Source: Acidimicrobiales bacterium (lineage in GTDB: Bacteria > Actinomycetota > Acidimicrobiia > Acidimicrobiales > Iamiaceae). Taken from it: 64,000 nucleotides of DNA. Both the position numbers and the translations under genes were made by a program. Position 1 is the first letter of the stretch. Every line of letters begins with the position of its first letter. The stretch covers positions 17,021 through 81,020 of the forward strand of contig JAUJNP010000011.1 of the NCBI GenBank assembly GCA_030448105.1. Direction: 5' to 3'. Of this stretch, positions 28,738-38,710 are shown piece after piece. The notes beneath the pieces were generated by a model that did not search any database, had not been told where the DNA came from, and saw only the letters and a list, made by a program, of their open reading frames with translations.

Positions 28738-29439
28738 TCAGGTGAGGTCGATGATGTTCTCCTTCACCGCGAACATCACCGCTTCCATCCGGCTGTGCAT
28801 GTGCAGCTTCTCGAGGATGTTGCGGACGTGGTTCTTCACCGTGTTCTCCGAGATGAACAGCTCGGCGGCGATCTCCCGGTTGCTGCGACCGGTGGCCATG
28901 AGGCGCAGCACGTCGAGCTCACGCCCGGTCAACCGGGGCGGGTGGGTCGGCGACGGGCGCCCCTCGGCCTGGCGGGCCAGCTCGTTGAACTCGGTGAGCA
29001 GCTTGGAGGCCATGGACGGCGTGATGAGGCTGTTGCCCGCCATCACCGAGCGCACCGCCTCGGCCACCTCCTCGATGGAGATCTCCTTCAGGAGGTACCC
29101 GCTGGCCCCTGCCTTGACCGCCTCGTAGAGGTCGCCCTCCTCGTCGCTGACGGTGAGCATGAGGATGCGGGTGGCGGGGAGGAGCTCGGCCAGGGACCGG
29201 GTGGCCTCGATGCCGTTGACCCGCGGCATGCGCACGTCCATCAACACGACGTCGGGCACCAGCTCGGTGGCCATGGCCACGGCCTCCTCGCCGTCGGAGG
29301 CCTCGCCCACCACCTCGACCCCGTCCTCGAGCTCCAGCACCAGCATGAGGCCGCGACGGAACACCGCGTGGTCGTCGCAGATCAACACCCGGATGTCGCC
29401 CGCCGCCTGGTCAGGGCCCTCCTCGCCCGCCATCGTCAT
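28738..29439 (-). CDS. NarL/LuxR-type response regulator
   Basis: Two-component output protein of 233 aa. The receiver domain (about 15-135) has the acidic pair in [14 protein letters not shown], phospho-acceptor Asp in [13 protein letters not shown], and the conserved Thr and Lys (LMLTVSD, GYLLKEI). The C-terminal LuxR HTH reads [20 protein letters not shown], then [20 protein letters not shown]. It lies between hpf and secA on the same strand. No cognate histidine kinase is adjacent, so the signal is unknown; the kinase may be unlinked. Intercalation into the hpf-secA block is notable but not unprecedented. Confidence 0.94.
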   Translation of the reverse strand: MTMAGEEGPDQAAGDIRVLICDDHAVFRRGLMLVLELEDGVEVVGEASDGEEAVAMATELVPDVVLMDVRMPRVNGIEATRSLAELLPATRILMLTVSDEEGDLYEAVKAGASGYLLKEISIEEVAEAVRSVMAGNSLITPSMASKLLTEFNELARQAEGRPSPTHPPRLTGRELDVLRLMATGRSNREIAAELFISENTVKNHVRNILEKLHMHSRMEAVMFAVKENIIDLT

Positions 29440-29472
29440 CCTGCTCTCACCGCCGACCGGGACCGGGCAACG

Positions 29473-30096
29473 CTACCCGGCCTCGTCGATGAGGCCGACG
29501 TCGCCGTCGTCGCGTCGGTAGACCACCGCCGCCCTTCGCGTGTCCACGTTGGTGAAGAAGAAGAACCCGTGGCCCAGCAGGTCCATGCGCTGGGCCGCCT
29601 CCTCCGGGGTCATGGCCATGCTGGCGAAGCGCTTGGCCTTGACCACACGCGGCGCCGGGGGCACGGCCGGGGCCAGCTCGTCGACGACGGGCTCCGGCGG
29701 AGGTGCGGGGGGCGCCTCGGCCTCGGCGACGGCGACGGCGACATCCGCTCCGGTCCGGACTCCGGCTCCGGCTCCCGCTCCGGGCACGCCGTGGTGGCGA
29801 CGCTTCAGCTTGGACTTCAGCTTGTGGAGCTGGTGCTCGAGCTTGTCGACGGCGCGGTCGACGGCCACGAAGCCGTCGGGGGCACGCACCTTGGCCCGCA
29901 CGAAGTGGCCGTGGCCCTCGAGGGTGACCTCACATATCTCCCGGTCGACGATGCGGGTGTTGCCCTCGGTGGAGAAGTGCACCTCGGCCCGTTGCATGCC
30001 GTCGAGGAACCGGTCGAGGCGGCCGATCTTGTCCTCCGCCGCCCGCCGCAGTAGATCGGGGACCTCGGTGTGCCGGCTGCTGACCGTGACGTCCAC
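29473..30096 (-). CDS. hpf: Ribosome hibernation-promoting factor, long form
   Basis: Stress protein that binds the 30S subunit and drives 100S dimer formation, 207 aa. The N-terminal RaiA/HPF domain runs from MDVTVSSRHTEVPDLLRRAA to residue 105 with the basic face KLEHQLHKLKSKLKRRHHG. An Ala/Pro-rich linker (about 106-150) leads to the C-terminal dimerisation domain, AMTPEEAAQRMDLLGHGFFF, ending VYRRDDGDVGLIDEAG. The phenylalanine run is typical of long HPF. GTG start. It is in the usual place next to comF and upstream of secA. Confidence 0.95.
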   Translation of the reverse strand: MDVTVSSRHTEVPDLLRRAAEDKIGRLDRFLDGMQRAEVHFSTEGNTRIVDREICEVTLEGHGHFVRAKVRAPDGFVAVDRAVDKLEHQLHKLKSKLKRRHHGVPGAGAGAGVRTGADVAVAVAEAEAPPAPPPEPVVDELAPAVPPAPRVVKAKRFASMAMTPEEAAQRMDLLGHGFFFFTNVDTRRAAVVYRRDDGDVGLIDEAG

Positions 30097-30157
30097 CCAG
30101 GATCACCTCCGCCTCGACGTGGTCCGATGGTAGAGGAGAAGCGCCTCAGGACATGGG

Positions 30158-30249
30158 CGAAAGCTCGAGCCCTCGTCGCCGAGAGCCTTGCGGCTTCGCG
30201 CAACAGGCGCTGTGCTGGCCGGGTCGCCTCGCCTATCGGCTCGGCTCCT
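30158..30249. repeat. Dispersed repeat family, copy 1
   Basis: Shares GCAACAGGCGCTGTGCTGG and TCGCCTCGCCTATCGGCTCG with copy 2 at 39500-39589, with a weaker shared upstream block (TCGAGCC-TCGTC). The central TTGCG-CGCAA pair forms a hairpin; in copy 2 the corresponding arms are TGCGGC/GCCGCA, so the stem is kept while bases differ. Lies between hpf and comF. It resembles a small REP-like element. Confidence 0.75.
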
Positions 30250-30270
30250 TCGGCGGTCGAGTGCCACAAC

Positions 30271-30876
30271 TCACCCTTCGGTGGCTGGATCGGGCGTGCG
30301 GGCGGCGGCCAGTCCCAGCACCGACCCCGCCCCCGCCGCCCGCAGTGCTCCCGCGGCGGCGGCGAGGGACGCGCCGGTGGTGATGACGTCGTCGACCACC
30401 AGGACCACGCCCGGCGGGCGGCGCCGTGCCGCCGGCACGGCCGTCATCCGGGGACCGTCCCACCGCCCCGCGCCGGACCGCCCGGTCTGAGGCGGACCAG
30501 GAGCCCGTTGCAGCAGCGGCCGGCACGGCCGGCCCATGGCCGAGGCCACGCGACGGGCCAGCAGCTCCGCCTGGTCGAATCCGCGAGCCCTGCGCCGCTC
30601 CGGCGTGGTGGGGGCCCAGGTGACCACGTCGACCGGCCAGCGCCGGGCCAGCGGGGCCATGCCCGCGGCCAGCACGCCCTAGACCGAAGCACGAGAGTTG
30701 CGGTACTTCAACCGGGCGACGAGGTCGCGCGCCGCACCGTCGTAGGCCAGCAGGGCGACGCAGGCGTCCACCCCTGGCGGGGGCGCCGCGGGTGGAGCGC
30801 GCCGCAGCCCGGCCACACAGGTCGGGCAGGGTGAGGAGCCGGGCCGACCGCAAGCGCACACCACCGGTAGGAGCAC
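30271..30876 (-). CDS. comF: ComF-family phosphoribosyltransferase with in-frame TAG
   Basis: Competence-associated protein of 201 codons. The N-terminal half has a zinc-ribbon-like Cys pattern (CACGRPGSSPCPTCVAG) and LLAYDGAARDLVARLKYRNS. The C-terminal half has WAPTTPERRRARGFDQAELL and the PRPP loop VVLVVDDVITTGASL. An amber codon at 30679-30681 (TAG on the minus strand) falls between RNSRASV and GVLAAGMAPL, with both sides in the same frame and fully conserved. It is thus a nonsense change (or a base error), not a frameshift. GTG 30876 is the first start before the Cys pattern. ComF acts in DNA uptake or replication restart; the gene sits in the comF-hpf-secA block. Confidence 0.87.
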
Positions 30877-30950
30877 CGGCCCATCTTCCCCGCCGGGTGT
30901 GACAGTCGCCGGGGAAGCACCCCCCGCCGCCCCCGATGCGCTCTGGCACC

Positions 30951-30969
30951 CGGCGGTAGCCTCGCCCGG
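30951..30969 (+). promoter_or_regulatory. Leaderless-type -10 box before the YczE-like gene
   Basis: TAGCCT at 30957-30962 stands 7 nt before the GTG at 30970, the same arrangement as in front of several other genes in the window. No clear -35 box. Confidence 0.4.
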
Positions 30970-31653
30970 GTGCACCGGCCCGTCGTCGCCTTCTTCGCGT
31001 CGGCGGAGGATCGGCGTCGCCTGGTGCGTTGCGTCGTGGGCCTGGTGCTCTGCGGCGCCGGGTTCTCGCTGCTGGTACGGGCCGACCTCGGGCTCGACCC
31101 GTGGGACGTGTTCCACCAGGGCGTGAGCGAGCGGGTGGGCCTGCCCATCGGCGTGGTGACGGTGCTCACCGGGTTCGTGGTGCTGCTGGCGTGGATCCCG
31201 CTGCGGGAGCGGCCGGGGGTCGGCACCATCCTCAACGCCCTGCTCATCGGCACGACGATGGACCTCATCCTCCCCCACCTGGGCCAGGCCCAGGCCTGGC
31301 CGGCGGCGTGGGCGATGCTGGTCGGCGGCGTGCTCATCACCGGGGTCGGCATCGGCCTCTACATCGGCGCCGGCCTCGGCCCCGGCCCGCGCGACGGGGT
31401 GATGACCGGGCTGGCCCGGCGGGGCATGTCCATCCGCTTGGCTCGCACCGCGATCGAGCTCACCGCCCTGGTCGTCGGATGGGCGCTGGGCGGCCGCATC
31501 GGCATCGGCACCGTGGTGTTCGCCGTCACCATCGGCCCGGTGGCGCAGTTCACCCTCGGCCGGTTGAGCCTGCCGCCCCGCGAGGCTCGGCGGGCTCAGG
31601 CGGCGGCGGTCACTCCGACGGGAGGAACGCCAGGTTCGGGTCCTGGCCGCTGA
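30970..31653 (+). CDS. YczE/YitT-family integral membrane protein
   Basis: 227-aa membrane protein with about five to six helices: CVVGLVLCGAGFSLLVRADL, VTVLTGFVVLLAWIP, ILNALLIGTTMDLILP, LVGGVLITGVGIGLYIGAGL, IELTALVVGWALGGRIGI. The conserved GLDPWDVFHQGVSERVGLPI and GLGPGPRDGVMTGL segments are the repeated motif of the YczE/YyaS family. Function unknown. Its 3' end overlaps the convergent SDR gene by 44 bp; it is divergent from comF. Confidence 0.88.
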   Translation: MHRPVVAFFASAEDRRRLVRCVVGLVLCGAGFSLLVRADLGLDPWDVFHQGVSERVGLPIGVVTVLTGFVVLLAWIPLRERPGVGTILNALLIGTTMDLILPHLGQAQAWPAAWAMLVGGVLITGVGIGLYIGAGLGPGPRDGVMTGLARRGMSIRLARTAIELTALVVGWALGGRIGIGTVVFAVTIGPVAQFTLGRLSLPPREARRAQAAAVTPTGGTPGSGPGR

Positions 31654-32464
31654 CGATCCGCTCCACCCGGGCCGAGATCATCCCGTTCCACTCCGGATGG
31701 GTGAGGATGTAGAAGCGCTTGGCCAGGATGGCGTCGAGCACCTGGTCGGCCACGTCGGCCGGGTCGAGGCCCGACTGCAGGAACGTGTTGAGCACCTCGC
31801 GCAGGCCGGGCCCGTCCTCGGGCATGCCCTCCGGCGGTAGCCGCCCGGGCAGGTCGGCCGGGCGATTGCGTTCCGAGTCGCCGATGCGGGTGTTGACCCA
31901 ACCCGGGCAGAGCACCGACACGCCCACGCCGCTGCCCTCCATGGCCAGCTCGGCGAAGAGGGTCTCGGACAGGGTGACCACCGCGTGCTTGGTGACGTTG
32001 TAGACGCCCATGAACGCCGGCGAGGTGAGGCCGGCCATGGAGGCGGTGTTGACCACGTGGCCTTCGCCCTGCTCGCGCAGCAAGGGCACGAAGGTGCGCA
32101 CGCCGTGGATGACGCCCCACAGGTTCACGCCCATCACCCACGCCCAGTCCTCGGGCGTGATCTCCCACAGCAGGCCGCCACCGGCCACGCCGGCGTTGTT
32201 GCAGACGACGTGGACCCCACCGAAGGTGTCGACGGCGGAATCGCGCAGCGCCTCGATCTCGCTGGCCTGGGCCACGTCGGTGCGCACGGCGACGGCCTCG
32301 GCGCCGGTGGCGGTGACCTCGCCCACGGCCGCCTCCAGCGCAGCCAGCTCGATGTCGGCCATCACCACCTTCATGCCGGCGGCGGCGAAGCGGTCGGCCA
32401 TCGCCCGCCCGATGCCCGACGCCGCACCGGTGACCACCGCGACCTTGCCGTCCACCGTCTCCAT
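31610..32464 (-). CDS. Short-chain dehydrogenase/reductase
   Basis: NAD(P)-dependent oxidoreductase of 284 aa. The Rossmann loop TGAASGIGRAM, the NNAGVAGGG motif, and the catalytic Ser and YxxxK in TASMAGLTSPAFMGVYNVTK are all present. The C-terminal extension of about 60 residues (ERNRPADLPGRLPPEGMPED, ILAKRFYILTHPEWNG) matches an SDR subfamily common in mycobacteria. ATG 32464 is chosen because it begins at the conserved DGKVAVVTG; upstream codons enter the promoter. A TTGACT/TAGCCT pair and a palindrome-like site related to that before the desaturase lie upstream. Substrate unknown, probably a hydroxy-lipid or alcohol. Confidence 0.92.
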   Translation of the reverse strand: METVDGKVAVVTGAASGIGRAMADRFAAAGMKVVMADIELAALEAAVGEVTATGAEAVAVRTDVAQASEIEALRDSAVDTFGGVHVVCNNAGVAGGGLLWEITPEDWAWVMGVNLWGVIHGVRTFVPLLREQGEGHVVNTASMAGLTSPAFMGVYNVTKHAVVTLSETLFAELAMEGSGVGVSVLCPGWVNTRIGDSERNRPADLPGRLPPEGMPEDGPGLREVLNTFLQSGLDPADVADQVLDAILAKRFYILTHPEWNGMISARVERIVSGQDPNLAFLPSE

Positions 32465-32490
32465 GACCGTCCCCCGTTCGACTCGGCGGC

Positions 32491-32520
32491 GCAGGCTAGC
32501 CAACCGACCGGCCAGTCAAG
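32491..32520 (-). promoter_or_regulatory. SDR promoter with imperfect desaturase-type operator
   Basis: On the minus strand TTGACT (32515-32520), 15 bp, then TAGCCT form a promoter-like pair upstream of the SDR ATG at 32464. Between and over them lies AACCGACCGGCCAGTC (32502-32517, plus strand), an imperfect inverted repeat matching the core of the 22-bp palindrome before the desaturase. Shared regulator control is inferred. Confidence 0.45.
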
Positions 32521-32527
32521 ATCGGGC

Positions 32528-33796
32528 TCAGGTCACCCGCCCGGCCGGCGGGACGGCGGCGCGATGCCGACCCTCGGCCACGAGACGCCGGAGCCGGTCG
32601 GCCGCGTCCCAGACCTCGACGTAGCGGGTGCTGAGGGGCGCGGGCCCGAGGCGGAGGTGCTCGGGGGCACGGAAGTCCCCCACCACCCCGGCGGTGACGA
32701 GCGCGGCGGTGACGGGCCAGGCCTCGTCGTGGCGGAGGGTGATGTGGGCGCCCCGGCGCGACGGTTCCCGAGGCGAGGCCAGGGCGAAGCCGAGGGGGGC
32801 GAGCCACTCGTCGGCCAGCCCGACCAGCAGGTCGGTCAGGGCCATCGCCTTCGCCCGCACCCGGTCGATGCCCGCCTCGGCCAGCAGGGCCACGCCCTCG
32901 TCCACGGCGGCGAGGCCGAGCACGGGCGGGGTGCCGGCGGCGAAGCGCTCCACCCCGTCGACCGGTACGAACGCGGTCCCCATGGCGAACTGGTCGCGCT
33001 GGGCGAACCACCCCTGGATGGGCGAGCGCAGCCGGCGCTGGTGGCGGGCGGCGACGTAGAGGAAGGCGGGGGCGCCCGGGCCGGCGTTGAGGTACTTGTA
33101 GGTGCAGCCGACGGCAAGGTCGGCGCCGGCGACGTCGAGCCCGACGGGCACGGCTCCCGCCGAGTGGCTCAGGTCCCACAGGGCCAGGGCGCCGGCCCGG
33201 TGGGCGGCGTCGGTCACCCCCGCCATGTCCACCAGGGCGCCCGACCGGTAGGCCACGTGGGAGAGGACGACCAGGGCCGTGTCCGGTCCGAGGGCGGCGG
33301 TGACGGCGGCGGGGTCCACGCCGGCCACGGCGTCAGCGGCCACGGTCCGGAGCGCGCCCCCGGTGCCCCCGGCCAGGCCCTCGAGCACGTAGCGGTCGGT
33401 TGGGAACTCGTCGGCGACGACAACCACGACCCGCCGCGCCGGATCGGCCGCCCGCGCCGCCGCCAGGGCCGCGCCGGCCAGCTTGTAGAGGTTGACCGTC
33501 ACCGAGTCGGCGACGAGGGTCTGGCCGGGGGCCGCCCCCAGCAGCGAGGCTCCGAGACGGTCGCCGACCGCCACCGGCCACTCGATCCACTCGGGCCACG
33601 AGCCCGCCAGCCCCTTCCCCCACTCGTGCTCCACCACCTGGCGCAGCCGGGCGACGGTGGCCACCGGGAGGCGTCCCAGCGAGTTGCCGTCGAGGTAACA
33701 GAGGTTCGGATCGTCGGCGACGAAGCGCTCGACGAACGGTCCCAGCGGGTCCGCGCTGTCCAGGGCCAGCGCTTCGGCGCGGGTCGGCGGGGTCAC
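32528..33796 (-). CDS. kynU: Kynureninase
   Basis: PLP enzyme that cleaves kynurenine to anthranilate and alanine in tryptophan catabolism, 422 aa, close to the usual length. Visible: CYLDGNSLGRLP near the N terminus, DEFPTDRYVLEG, LSHVAYRSGALVDM, the PLP-ring aspartate in LWDLSHSAGAVPV, and the Schiff-base lysine in CTYKYLNAGPG (about residue 233), with the C-terminal arginine region HITLRHDEAW. GTG start. It directly abuts the lipoprotein gene stop. No tryptophan dioxygenase or formamidase gene is nearby, so the pathway is incomplete here; the enzyme may serve NAD synthesis or kynurenine salvage. Confidence 0.94.
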   Translation of the reverse strand: MTPPTRAEALALDSADPLGPFVERFVADDPNLCYLDGNSLGRLPVATVARLRQVVEHEWGKGLAGSWPEWIEWPVAVGDRLGASLLGAAPGQTLVADSVTVNLYKLAGAALAAARAADPARRVVVVVADEFPTDRYVLEGLAGGTGGALRTVAADAVAGVDPAAVTAALGPDTALVVLSHVAYRSGALVDMAGVTDAAHRAGALALWDLSHSAGAVPVGLDVAGADLAVGCTYKYLNAGPGAPAFLYVAARHQRRLRSPIQGWFAQRDQFAMGTAFVPVDGVERFAAGTPPVLGLAAVDEGVALLAEAGIDRVRAKAMALTDLLVGLADEWLAPLGFALASPREPSRRGAHITLRHDEAWPVTAALVTAGVVGDFRAPEHLRLGPAPLSTRYVEVWDAADRLRRLVAEGRHRAAVPPAGRVT

Positions 33797-34639
33797 TCAG
33801 CCCCGGATCTCGGCGTCGGCGGGGACCAGGTCGGCGTCCACCCGGAACACCACCACGTAGGTCTCGAGGGCCTCGCAGTTGGGGGCGTTCGGCGGGTCGA
33901 CCGGCACCGCCTCCACCGTGCTGCCGGTGATCACGAGCTCCACCGCCTCCAGGCGACAGCCGCGGACGGCCATGCCGAGCACCCGCTCCTCCTCCCCGGC
34001 GCCCTCCACCGCCCGCCGCACGGCTGAGGACAGGCGCTCGTCCAGGCCGCCCGTGAAGCGATCGAGCACCGCCGCGTCGGCGAGGTCGCCACCCCGCGGT
34101 AGCTCGGACCCGCCGTCGATCCCCTCGAAGACCACCGGGTCTCCGGGGCCGGCCTCGGAGGGCGGCCGCTTCCCGACGAGGGTGAGCTCGTCGGGGAGGT
34201 CGCGGTCATCCACGGCGAACACCGCCACCAGCTGCCCGGCGGCCACGCAGTTGACCCCCTCCCCGCCGGTGAACTCCACCGACACGTCGTCGCCGTCCCG
34301 GTGGAGCCGGGCCCCGTTCTCGGCGCACCCGAGCCCGGCGAAGCCGAGCAGCACCCGGCCGGCGCCCGGCCGGGCCGCGGTCATCTTGGCGGTGAGCTCG
34401 GTGGCGAGGCCCGGATAGGAGGAGGCGAACCAGCCGGCGAACCCGGCCGCGGCGGCCGGAGAGTCGATGCGCACGGCCACCCCTCCCACCGATCCGGCTC
34501 CGGGGTTGGCGAAGGCCACCAGCTCGGCGTCGAGCTCCCCGTCGCTTCCGATCACGAGCGGCACCTCCTGCCCGCACGCGGTCAGGGCGATGAGGACGAC
34601 GGCGAGGACGAGGCGGCGGAGGGTGCGGGACATGCCCAT
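33797..34639 (-). CDS. Hypothetical lipoprotein
   Basis: 280-aa secreted lipoprotein: SRTLRRLVLAVVLIALTACG is a signal peptide with lipobox LTAC. The mature part is acidic with alternating beta segments (VAVRIDSPAAAAGFAGWFAS, DDVSVEFTGGEGVNCVAAG, LVITGSTVEAVPVDPPNAPN) and two similar Cys-containing strands, CRLEAVELVITG and CEALETYVVVFRV, suggesting a duplicated domain. No family recognised. It lies between ahcY and kynU on the same strand, with no gap before kynU. Confidence 0.75.
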   Translation of the reverse strand: MGMSRTLRRLVLAVVLIALTACGQEVPLVIGSDGELDAELVAFANPGAGSVGGVAVRIDSPAAAAGFAGWFASSYPGLATELTAKMTAARPGAGRVLLGFAGLGCAENGARLHRDGDDVSVEFTGGEGVNCVAAGQLVAVFAVDDRDLPDELTLVGKRPPSEAGPGDPVVFEGIDGGSELPRGGDLADAAVLDRFTGGLDERLSSAVRRAVEGAGEEERVLGMAVRGCRLEAVELVITGSTVEAVPVDPPNAPNCEALETYVVVFRVDADLVPADAEIRG

Positions 34640-34677
34640 GCGACGGGCTCCCCGCGGCTGCGGTTCCCGACGGCCGG

Positions 34678-36144
<1,467 letters not shown>

Positions 36145-36280
36145 GGGTGTGCCTCCGCGCGCCGGAGCCGGCGCAGTCGCGTACGAGTTGTGAGGCTGGG
36201 GCCAGCCGGCCCACCCAGAGCAGCCCAGCGCCGCCATCGGCGACCCGGGGAGGTTAGCCGCCGAGCCTCCGACCGCGGAC

Positions 36281-36298
36281 TGGAACGTGTTCTAGTGT
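36281..36298 (+). promoter_or_regulatory. KstR-like operator overlapping the SDR-operon promoter
   Basis: TGGAACGTGTTCTA (36281-36294) fits the KstR consensus TNNAACNNGTTNNA exactly. It overlaps TAGTGT (36293-36298), a -10 box 6 nt before the ATG at 36305. KstR is the TetR-family repressor of cholesterol/sterol catabolism in Mycobacterium and Rhodococcus. The match is by consensus only; no KstR gene is in the window. Confidence 0.6.
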
Positions 36299-36304
36299 GC
36301 CGGG

Positions 36305-37063
36305 ATGGAGCGGTTCGAGGGTCGGGCGGCGATCGTCACCGGCGCAGCATCCGGGATCGGACGGGCCACGCTGATCCGCCTCGTCGCCGAGGGCGCCCAG
36401 GCTCTGGCCGTCGACCTCAGCGAGGACGCCCTGGAGCTCGCCACCGTCGCCGCCAACCAGGCCGCGGGGTCGGGCGGGACGGCGGTGGCCCACCCCGCCG
36501 ACATCTCCGACGAAGCGGCCGTCGCCGCGACGGTGAGCGGCGCGGTCGAGCGGTTCGGGCGGCTCGACGCGCTCTGCAACATCGCCGGCATCATGCGCAC
36601 CGCCCACACCCACGATCACCCCCTCGACGTCTGGGAGGAGGTGCTGCGGGTCAACCTCACCGGCACCTTCCTCATGTGCCGGGCCGCCCTCCCCCACCTG
36701 CTCGAGTCCCGGGGAGCGATCGTCAACTGCTCGTCGACGTCGGCCACCTTCGGCCACCCGTGGATGGCCGCCTACGCGGCGTCGAAGGGCGGGGTGGCCG
36801 CCCTGACCTCCACCCTGGCGGTGGAGTACGCCAAGGCCGGCCTGCGGGTCAACGCCATCGCCCCCGGCAGCGTGGAGACAGGCATCACCCAGGCCATCAC
36901 CTTCCCCGAGGGCATCGACGCCTCGCTGTTCCCCCGCATCATGTCGCCGATCGGCCCGGGACGGCCCGAGTCGGTGGCCAGCGTGGTGGCGATGCTGGCG
37001 TCCGAGGACGGCGCCCACCTCAACGGCGCCACCGTCCGCATCGACGGAGGCACCCACGCGTGA
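36305..37063 (+). CDS. Short-chain dehydrogenase, first gene of KstR-type operon
   Basis: 252-aa SDR of the classical type. TGAASGIGRAT nucleotide loop, NIAGIMRTAHTHDH, catalytic Ser and YxxxK in STSATFGHPWMAAYAASKGG, and the C-terminal NGATVRIDGGTHA. It starts 6 nt after a -10 box overlapped by a KstR-like operator and is coupled by GTGA overlap to the LLM gene. A role in a hydroxy-lipid or steroid pathway is inferred from the operator. Start confirmed by the promoter position and lack of earlier in-frame conserved residues. Confidence 0.92.
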   Translation: MERFEGRAAIVTGAASGIGRATLIRLVAEGAQALAVDLSEDALELATVAANQAAGSGGTAVAHPADISDEAAVAATVSGAVERFGRLDALCNIAGIMRTAHTHDHPLDVWEEVLRVNLTGTFLMCRAALPHLLESRGAIVNCSSTSATFGHPWMAAYAASKGGVAALTSTLAVEYAKAGLRVNAIAPGSVETGITQAITFPEGIDASLFPRIMSPIGPGRPESVASVVAMLASEDGAHLNGATVRIDGGTHA

Positions 37064-37938
37064 GGTTCAGCATCGGCATGGCGTTCAGCCCGCCGGAGCA
37101 CTACGCCCCCGTGGCCCGGGCGGCGGAGGAGGCCGGCTACGCCGCCGTCGCCTGCTCCGACCACGTGGTCAACCTGGAGGAGCTGAGGACCCCGTACCCC
37201 TACACCGCCGACGGGTCCCGGCGCTGGGAGCCCTTCACCCCCTGGCTCGACCCCTGGGTGGCCATAGGGGCGATGGCGGCGGTCACCGAGCGGTTGCGGT
37301 TCTTCACCAACGTGTACGTGCTGCCGATGCGCAACCCCTTCCTCGTGGCCAAGGCGGTGGGAACGGCGGCGGTGCTGTCGGGCGGCCGGGTGGCCCTCGG
37401 CGTCGGGATGGGCTGGTGCGAGGAGGAGTTCGAGCTCATGGAGCAGCCGTTCGCCAACCGCGGCCGGCGGGCCGACGAGATGCTGGACGTGCTGCGGGCG
37501 CTGTGGAGCGGCGAGATGGTGGCCCACTCGGGCGATCACTACGCCTTCCCCGCCCTGGAGATGAACCCCCCGGTGCCATCGGCGGTGCCGATCTGGGTGG
37601 GCGGCACCAGCGACGCCGCCCTGCGCCGCGCCGCCCGCCACGACGGCTGGATCTCCGACCTGTGCAGCACCGAGGACCTGGCCGGCTTCCGGCGCCGGAT
37701 CGACGCCCACCGGGCGGAGTACGGGCGCGGCGCGGAGCCGTTCACCATGGTGGGCTCGGCCAACGACGCCTTCGACGTCGACGGTTACCGGCGCGTGGAG
37801 GAGGCGGGCGTCACCGACCTGCTCACCATGCCGTGGTTCTTCTACAGCGGCTTCACCGACGACCTCGGCGAGAAGATCGACGGCGTGCACCGCTTCGCCG
37901 ACGACATCCTCGCCCACTTCGAGCCGGACCCGGCGTGA
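37060..37938 (+). CDS. LLM-class (F420-dependent) oxidoreductase
   Basis: 292-aa TIM-barrel luciferase-like monooxygenase. FSIGMAFSPPEHYAPVARAA, SDHVVNLEEL, FFTNVYVLPMRNPFLVAKAV and GRVALGVGMGWCEEEFELME are the family N-terminal half. VPIWVGGTSDAALRRAARHD is the conserved C-terminal strand that binds the cofactor phosphate. The length and lack of FMN-specific inserts favour coenzyme F420. Overlaps both neighbours by 4 bp (GTGA in each), so the three genes are one operon with translational coupling. Substrate unknown. Confidence 0.92.
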   Translation: MRFSIGMAFSPPEHYAPVARAAEEAGYAAVACSDHVVNLEELRTPYPYTADGSRRWEPFTPWLDPWVAIGAMAAVTERLRFFTNVYVLPMRNPFLVAKAVGTAAVLSGGRVALGVGMGWCEEEFELMEQPFANRGRRADEMLDVLRALWSGEMVAHSGDHYAFPALEMNPPVPSAVPIWVGGTSDAALRRAARHDGWISDLCSTEDLAGFRRRIDAHRAEYGRGAEPFTMVGSANDAFDVDGYRRVEEAGVTDLLTMPWFFYSGFTDDLGEKIDGVHRFADDILAHFEPDPA

Positions 37939-38702
37939 ACGGCCGCCTGGCCGGCCGGGCGGCCATCGTCACCGGCGCGGGCAAGGGGATCGGGCGGGGC
38001 ATCGCCCTCGCCCTGGCCGCCGCAGGGGCCCGGGTGGTGGTGGCCGCCCGCAGCCAGGAGCGGGCCGCGCCGGTGGTCGCCGACATCGAGGGGCGGGGCG
38101 GGGTGGCGGTGCCGGTGGTGTGCGACGTGAGCCGGCCCGACGACGTCGAGGCGTGCGTGGCCGCCGCCGTCGACGCGTTCGGCGGGGTCGACGTCCTCGT
38201 CAACAACGCCAACGTGTCGCCCACCGGCGCGCTGCTGGAGGTGACCGACAAGGCCTTCGAGCTGGGGTGGCGGGTGGGGCCGCTGGCCGTTCTGCGGTTC
38301 ATGCGGGCCTGTCACCCGCACCTGGCCGCCGCCGAGGGGGGTGGGGTGATCGTCAACCTCACGTCGGGCTCGGCGCTGCGGGCCCACCCCCACCGCCTCG
38401 GCGCCTACGCCGCCACCAAGGAGGCCATCTCCGCCCTCACCCGCGCCGCCGCGGTGGAGTGGGGGCCGGCGGGGATCCGGGTGGTGGCCCTCATGCCGTT
38501 CGCCACCAGCGACGGCATGGACTGGTGGCGCCAGCACGACCCTGGCGCCTACGCCGAGGTGCTGGCCGAGGTCCCCCTCGGCCGCATCGGCGATCCCGAG
38601 GCCGACATCGGCCGGGCCGCGGTGTGGCTCTGCTCCTCCGACGCCGGCTACGTCACCGGGACCACCCTCGTCGTCGACGGCGGCCAGAGCTACCTGCGCT
38701 GA
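37935..38702 (+). CDS. Short-chain dehydrogenase, third gene of the operon
   Basis: 255-aa SDR. Loop TGAGKGIGRGI, NNANVSPTG (variant of NNAG with Asn in place of the Gly), catalytic Ser in NLTSGSALRAHPHR, YxxxK as AYAATKEAI, and C-terminal TGTTLVVDGGQSYLR. It is the distal gene of the KstR-type operon, starting at GTG 37935 overlapping the LLM stop. Probably acts sequentially with the first SDR and the LLM enzyme on the same molecule. Confidence 0.92.
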   Translation: MNGRLAGRAAIVTGAGKGIGRGIALALAAAGARVVVAARSQERAAPVVADIEGRGGVAVPVVCDVSRPDDVEACVAAAVDAFGGVDVLVNNANVSPTGALLEVTDKAFELGWRVGPLAVLRFMRACHPHLAAAEGGGVIVNLTSGSALRAHPHRLGAYAATKEAISALTRAAAVEWGPAGIRVVALMPFATSDGMDWWRQHDPGAYAEVLAEVPLGRIGDPEADIGRAAVWLCSSDAGYVTGTTLVVDGGQSYLR

Positions 38703-38710
38703 CCTCCTCT

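Noticed and set aside
30679-30681. TAG in comF read as pyrrolysine
   Set aside because: No pylT-like tRNA or Pyl genes are visible, and ComF proteins have no Pyl at this place. Sequence error or nonsense mutation is simpler.
36145-36304. SAH or SAM riboswitch before ahcY
   Set aside because: No consensus SAH, SAM-II or SAM-IV core could be lined up by eye; the leader is only GC-rich with short stems.
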